Shown: positions 13,228 to 14,474 of the stretch, in pieces
Numbering within the stretch: position 1 is the stretch's first letter
How the letters are laid out: every line of letters starts with the position of its first letter
NCBI GenBank assembly: GCA_938041945.1
Contig: CALISC010000051.1
Location: 1-14,474, forward strand
DNA from: an uncultured Acholeplasmataceae bacterium
Lineage (GTDB): Bacteria; Bacillota_I; Bacilli_A; Acholeplasmatales; Acholeplasmataceae
DNA: 14,474 bases
Direction: 5' to 3'
Program-made: the position numbers and the translations under genes
Notes under the pieces: generated by a model
The model's input: the letters and a program-made list of their open reading frames with translations, nothing else
Database searches by the model: none
What the model was told of the DNA's origin: nothing

Positions 13228-13985
13228 TGTTTTTAATAGAATTTGGAAAAATATTTAGAAGAAATTTCAACTATCTTTTTGGATTAATAGTTTTACTAAT
13301 AAGTACTGCCTGTATATATAATCTTAAAACATTATCAGCATACTATGAAATGCCTGAAATTAATACAATGTTTAATATTGTATTAAAAGTTATTTTAATC
13401 TTAGTTATTTTCATTATGGGGATAAATTATATTTATTCTTATAGAGAAGATTATATAACAAAAGTTAGTACATTGTTAATAATGAAGAATAAGAAAGTAA
13501 GTCGTGATATTTCTTCAATTTTAGCAAGTTTGATTTACTTTTTTGTATATTATTTAATATTAGTTTGTGGAACGTGTGCAGTGTTGTATTCAAAAAGTAA
13601 AGGAACATTCTTAGATATTAGAGATACTTTCCTAACAGGTCATACAATATATTCTTATATGTTAATGATTATATTAATGCTGCTATTTGCAAACTTAGTA
13701 TTTTTATTAATGATATCTTTATTTAATAATACTAATATAGCTATTGCATTGTCTCTACTATTTTTTGTTGGTGGAGATGTAGTATCAAGACTATTAGAAT
13801 CTCGCATATCATTTTTATCAGATAAACTGGATAATAGTATCCTAAACATATTCGCAAAGGTATTTAGTAACCTTAATCAAAATATTGATTTAAATGTAGC
13901 GACTTTCTTACCATTAGTTTTAAATATGGTAGGTTTAGTATTGGTGATTTTTGTTGTTAGATTAATAAAAAGAGTAGTTTCATAA
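13227..13985 (+). CDS. ABC-2-type permease subunit
   Basis: This 252-residue membrane protein has about six hydrophobic helices (about residues 14-30, 47-68, 93-120, 139-165, 167-185 and 225-245). It has a basic N-terminus and a YSYREDYITK loop after the second helix, as in ABC-2 permeases. The start ATG shares a base with the stop of the preceding ATPase-like gene (TAATG) and has AAGGAG at 13211-13216, so the two are coupled and should form one transporter. The substrate is unknown; small exporters of this type often move peptides or antibiotics, but nothing here shows it. Codons are extremely AT-rich, with many ATA Ile, unlike the genes left of 12437. Confidence 0.75.
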   Translation: MFLIEFGKIFRRNFNYLFGLIVLLISTACIYNLKTLSAYYEMPEINTMFNIVLKVILILVIFIMGINYIYSYREDYITKVSTLLIMKNKKVSRDISSILASLIYFFVYYLILVCGTCAVLYSKSKGTFLDIRDTFLTGHTIYSYMLMIILMLLFANLVFLLMISLFNNTNIAIALSLLFFVGGDVVSRLLESRISFLSDKLDNSILNIFAKVFSNLNQNIDLNVATFLPLVLNMVGLVLVIFVVRLIKRVVS

Positions 13986-14009
13986 TAAAAGGAGATTGAA
14001 TAGAAAATA

Positions 14010-14474
14010 ATGGATTCACAAATCATAATACAGTATCTAATTGTTTTACTAAGTTTAATAGTGTTAGAAGGCTTACTTTCAGCAGATAATGCAATTGTTT
14101 TAGCGGTTATGGTAAGACATTTACCGCTTAAAGAACAAAAACATGCTTTACTATATGGGCTTGCAGGAGCATTGATTTTTAGAATTATTGCTATATTCTT
14201 AATAACAATATTAGCACAATATTGGCAAATTCAAGTCCTAGGTGGTTTATATTTACTTTTTATGGCTGGTAGTCATATCAAAGAATTTTTTGATAAAAGA
14301 AAAAACACTACTGAAGAAGAAGTTAGAGAACCTAAAAAACAAAGTGGTTTTTGGTCTACAGTAATTAAAGTTGAGTTAACTGATATTGCTTTTGCAATTG
14401 ATTCTATCTTAGCAGCTGTGGCAATAGCAATTACTTTACCACACATCTCTGAAACTTCAATTGGAGGAATAAAC
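14010..14474 (+). CDS. TerC-family integral membrane protein, 3' part missing
   Basis: The first 155 residues are present and the gene runs off the right edge. The family signature is clear: VLEGLLSADNAIVLAVMV at about 18-35, with the Asp-Asn pair in the membrane, then GLAGALIFRIIA, and a second acidic membrane motif VELTDIAFAIDSILAAVA at about 123-140. This matches the YkoY/YceF-type TerC proteins of Bacillota, several of which export manganese; others are linked to tellurite resistance. The ion here is not shown by sequence. GGAG at 13991-13994 is 15 bases before the ATG at 14010, rather far, but an in-frame TAG at 14001 excludes earlier starts. It follows the permease by 24 bases. There is no room for the Mn riboswitch that often precedes such genes. 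Confidence 0.9.
   Translation, partial: MDSQIIIQYLIVLLSLIVLEGLLSADNAIVLAVMVRHLPLKEQKHALLYGLAGALIFRIIAIFLITILAQYWQIQVLGGLYLLFMAGSHIKEFFDKRKNTTEEEVREPKKQSGFWSTVIKVELTDIAFAIDSILAAVAIAITLPHISETSIGGIN

Noticed and set aside
13986..14009. Manganese (yybP-ykoY) riboswitch before the TerC gene
   Set aside because: Only 24 bases separate the permease stop from the TerC start, too short for this riboswitch.
1..14474. CRISPR array, tRNA/rRNA genes, transposases or a defence island
   Set aside because: I read both strands of the intergenic stretches and found no regularly spaced repeats, no cloverleaf-like sequence and no transposase or nuclease motifs. The weak DNA-methylase likeness at 12481-12620 is too slight to call a restriction or defence gene.

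Overview
The window looks like a contig from a low-GC member of the Bacillota. The first ~12.4 kb suits a reduced-genome, Mollicutes-related Bacilli lineage; this placement is inferred from gene content and composition only. Tryptophan is written TGG throughout, rbgA ends in TGA, and no gene contains an in-frame TGA, so the standard bacterial code applies and not the Mycoplasma UGA=Trp code. The first 11 bases match the end of an Illumina adapter, so the left edge is a raw sequencing end.

Layout. (1) Bases 12-402, minus strand: the 5' part of an unrecognised membrane protein running off the left edge, not terminated inside the window. (2) Bases 403-806: non-coding, with a candidate promoter for that gene and a strong hairpin terminator for the gene to its right. 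(3) Bases 807-8952, minus strand: a tight gene string, transcribed right to left, of a one-TM membrane protein of unknown function, an FtsK/SpoIIIE DNA translocase lacking its membrane domain, signal peptidase I, the ribosome-assembly GTPase RbgA, DNA topoisomerase I, and a large lipoprotein with an Ig-like N-terminal domain. (4) Bases 8953-9006: a short divergent promoter region whose -10 element is palindromic and can serve both strands. (5) Bases 9007-12437, plus strand: an MFS transporter, a CvfB-like S1-domain RNA-binding protein and an archaeal/eukaryal-type prolyl-tRNA synthetase, in overlapping genes. (6) Bases 12438-14474, plus strand: after proS the composition becomes much more AT-rich. 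An open frame with no usable start runs into the C-terminal half of a degenerate ABC ATPase, followed by its ABC-2-type permease and a 3'-truncated TerC-family membrane protein.

Genes of the first 12.4 kb are core functions: chromosome segregation, protein export, ribosome assembly, DNA supercoiling and tRNA charging. The most unusual biology there is a soluble FtsK next to, and co-transcribed with, a small membrane protein that could be its anchor. The right-hand 2 kb probably has a different origin. An assembly chimera near 12.44-12.73 kb explains the missing start codon, the composition shift and the abrupt end of the proS string better than a real gene fusion, but a real insertion cannot be excluded from sequence alone. 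I see no CRISPR array, tRNA, rRNA, transposase or other clear mobile element.
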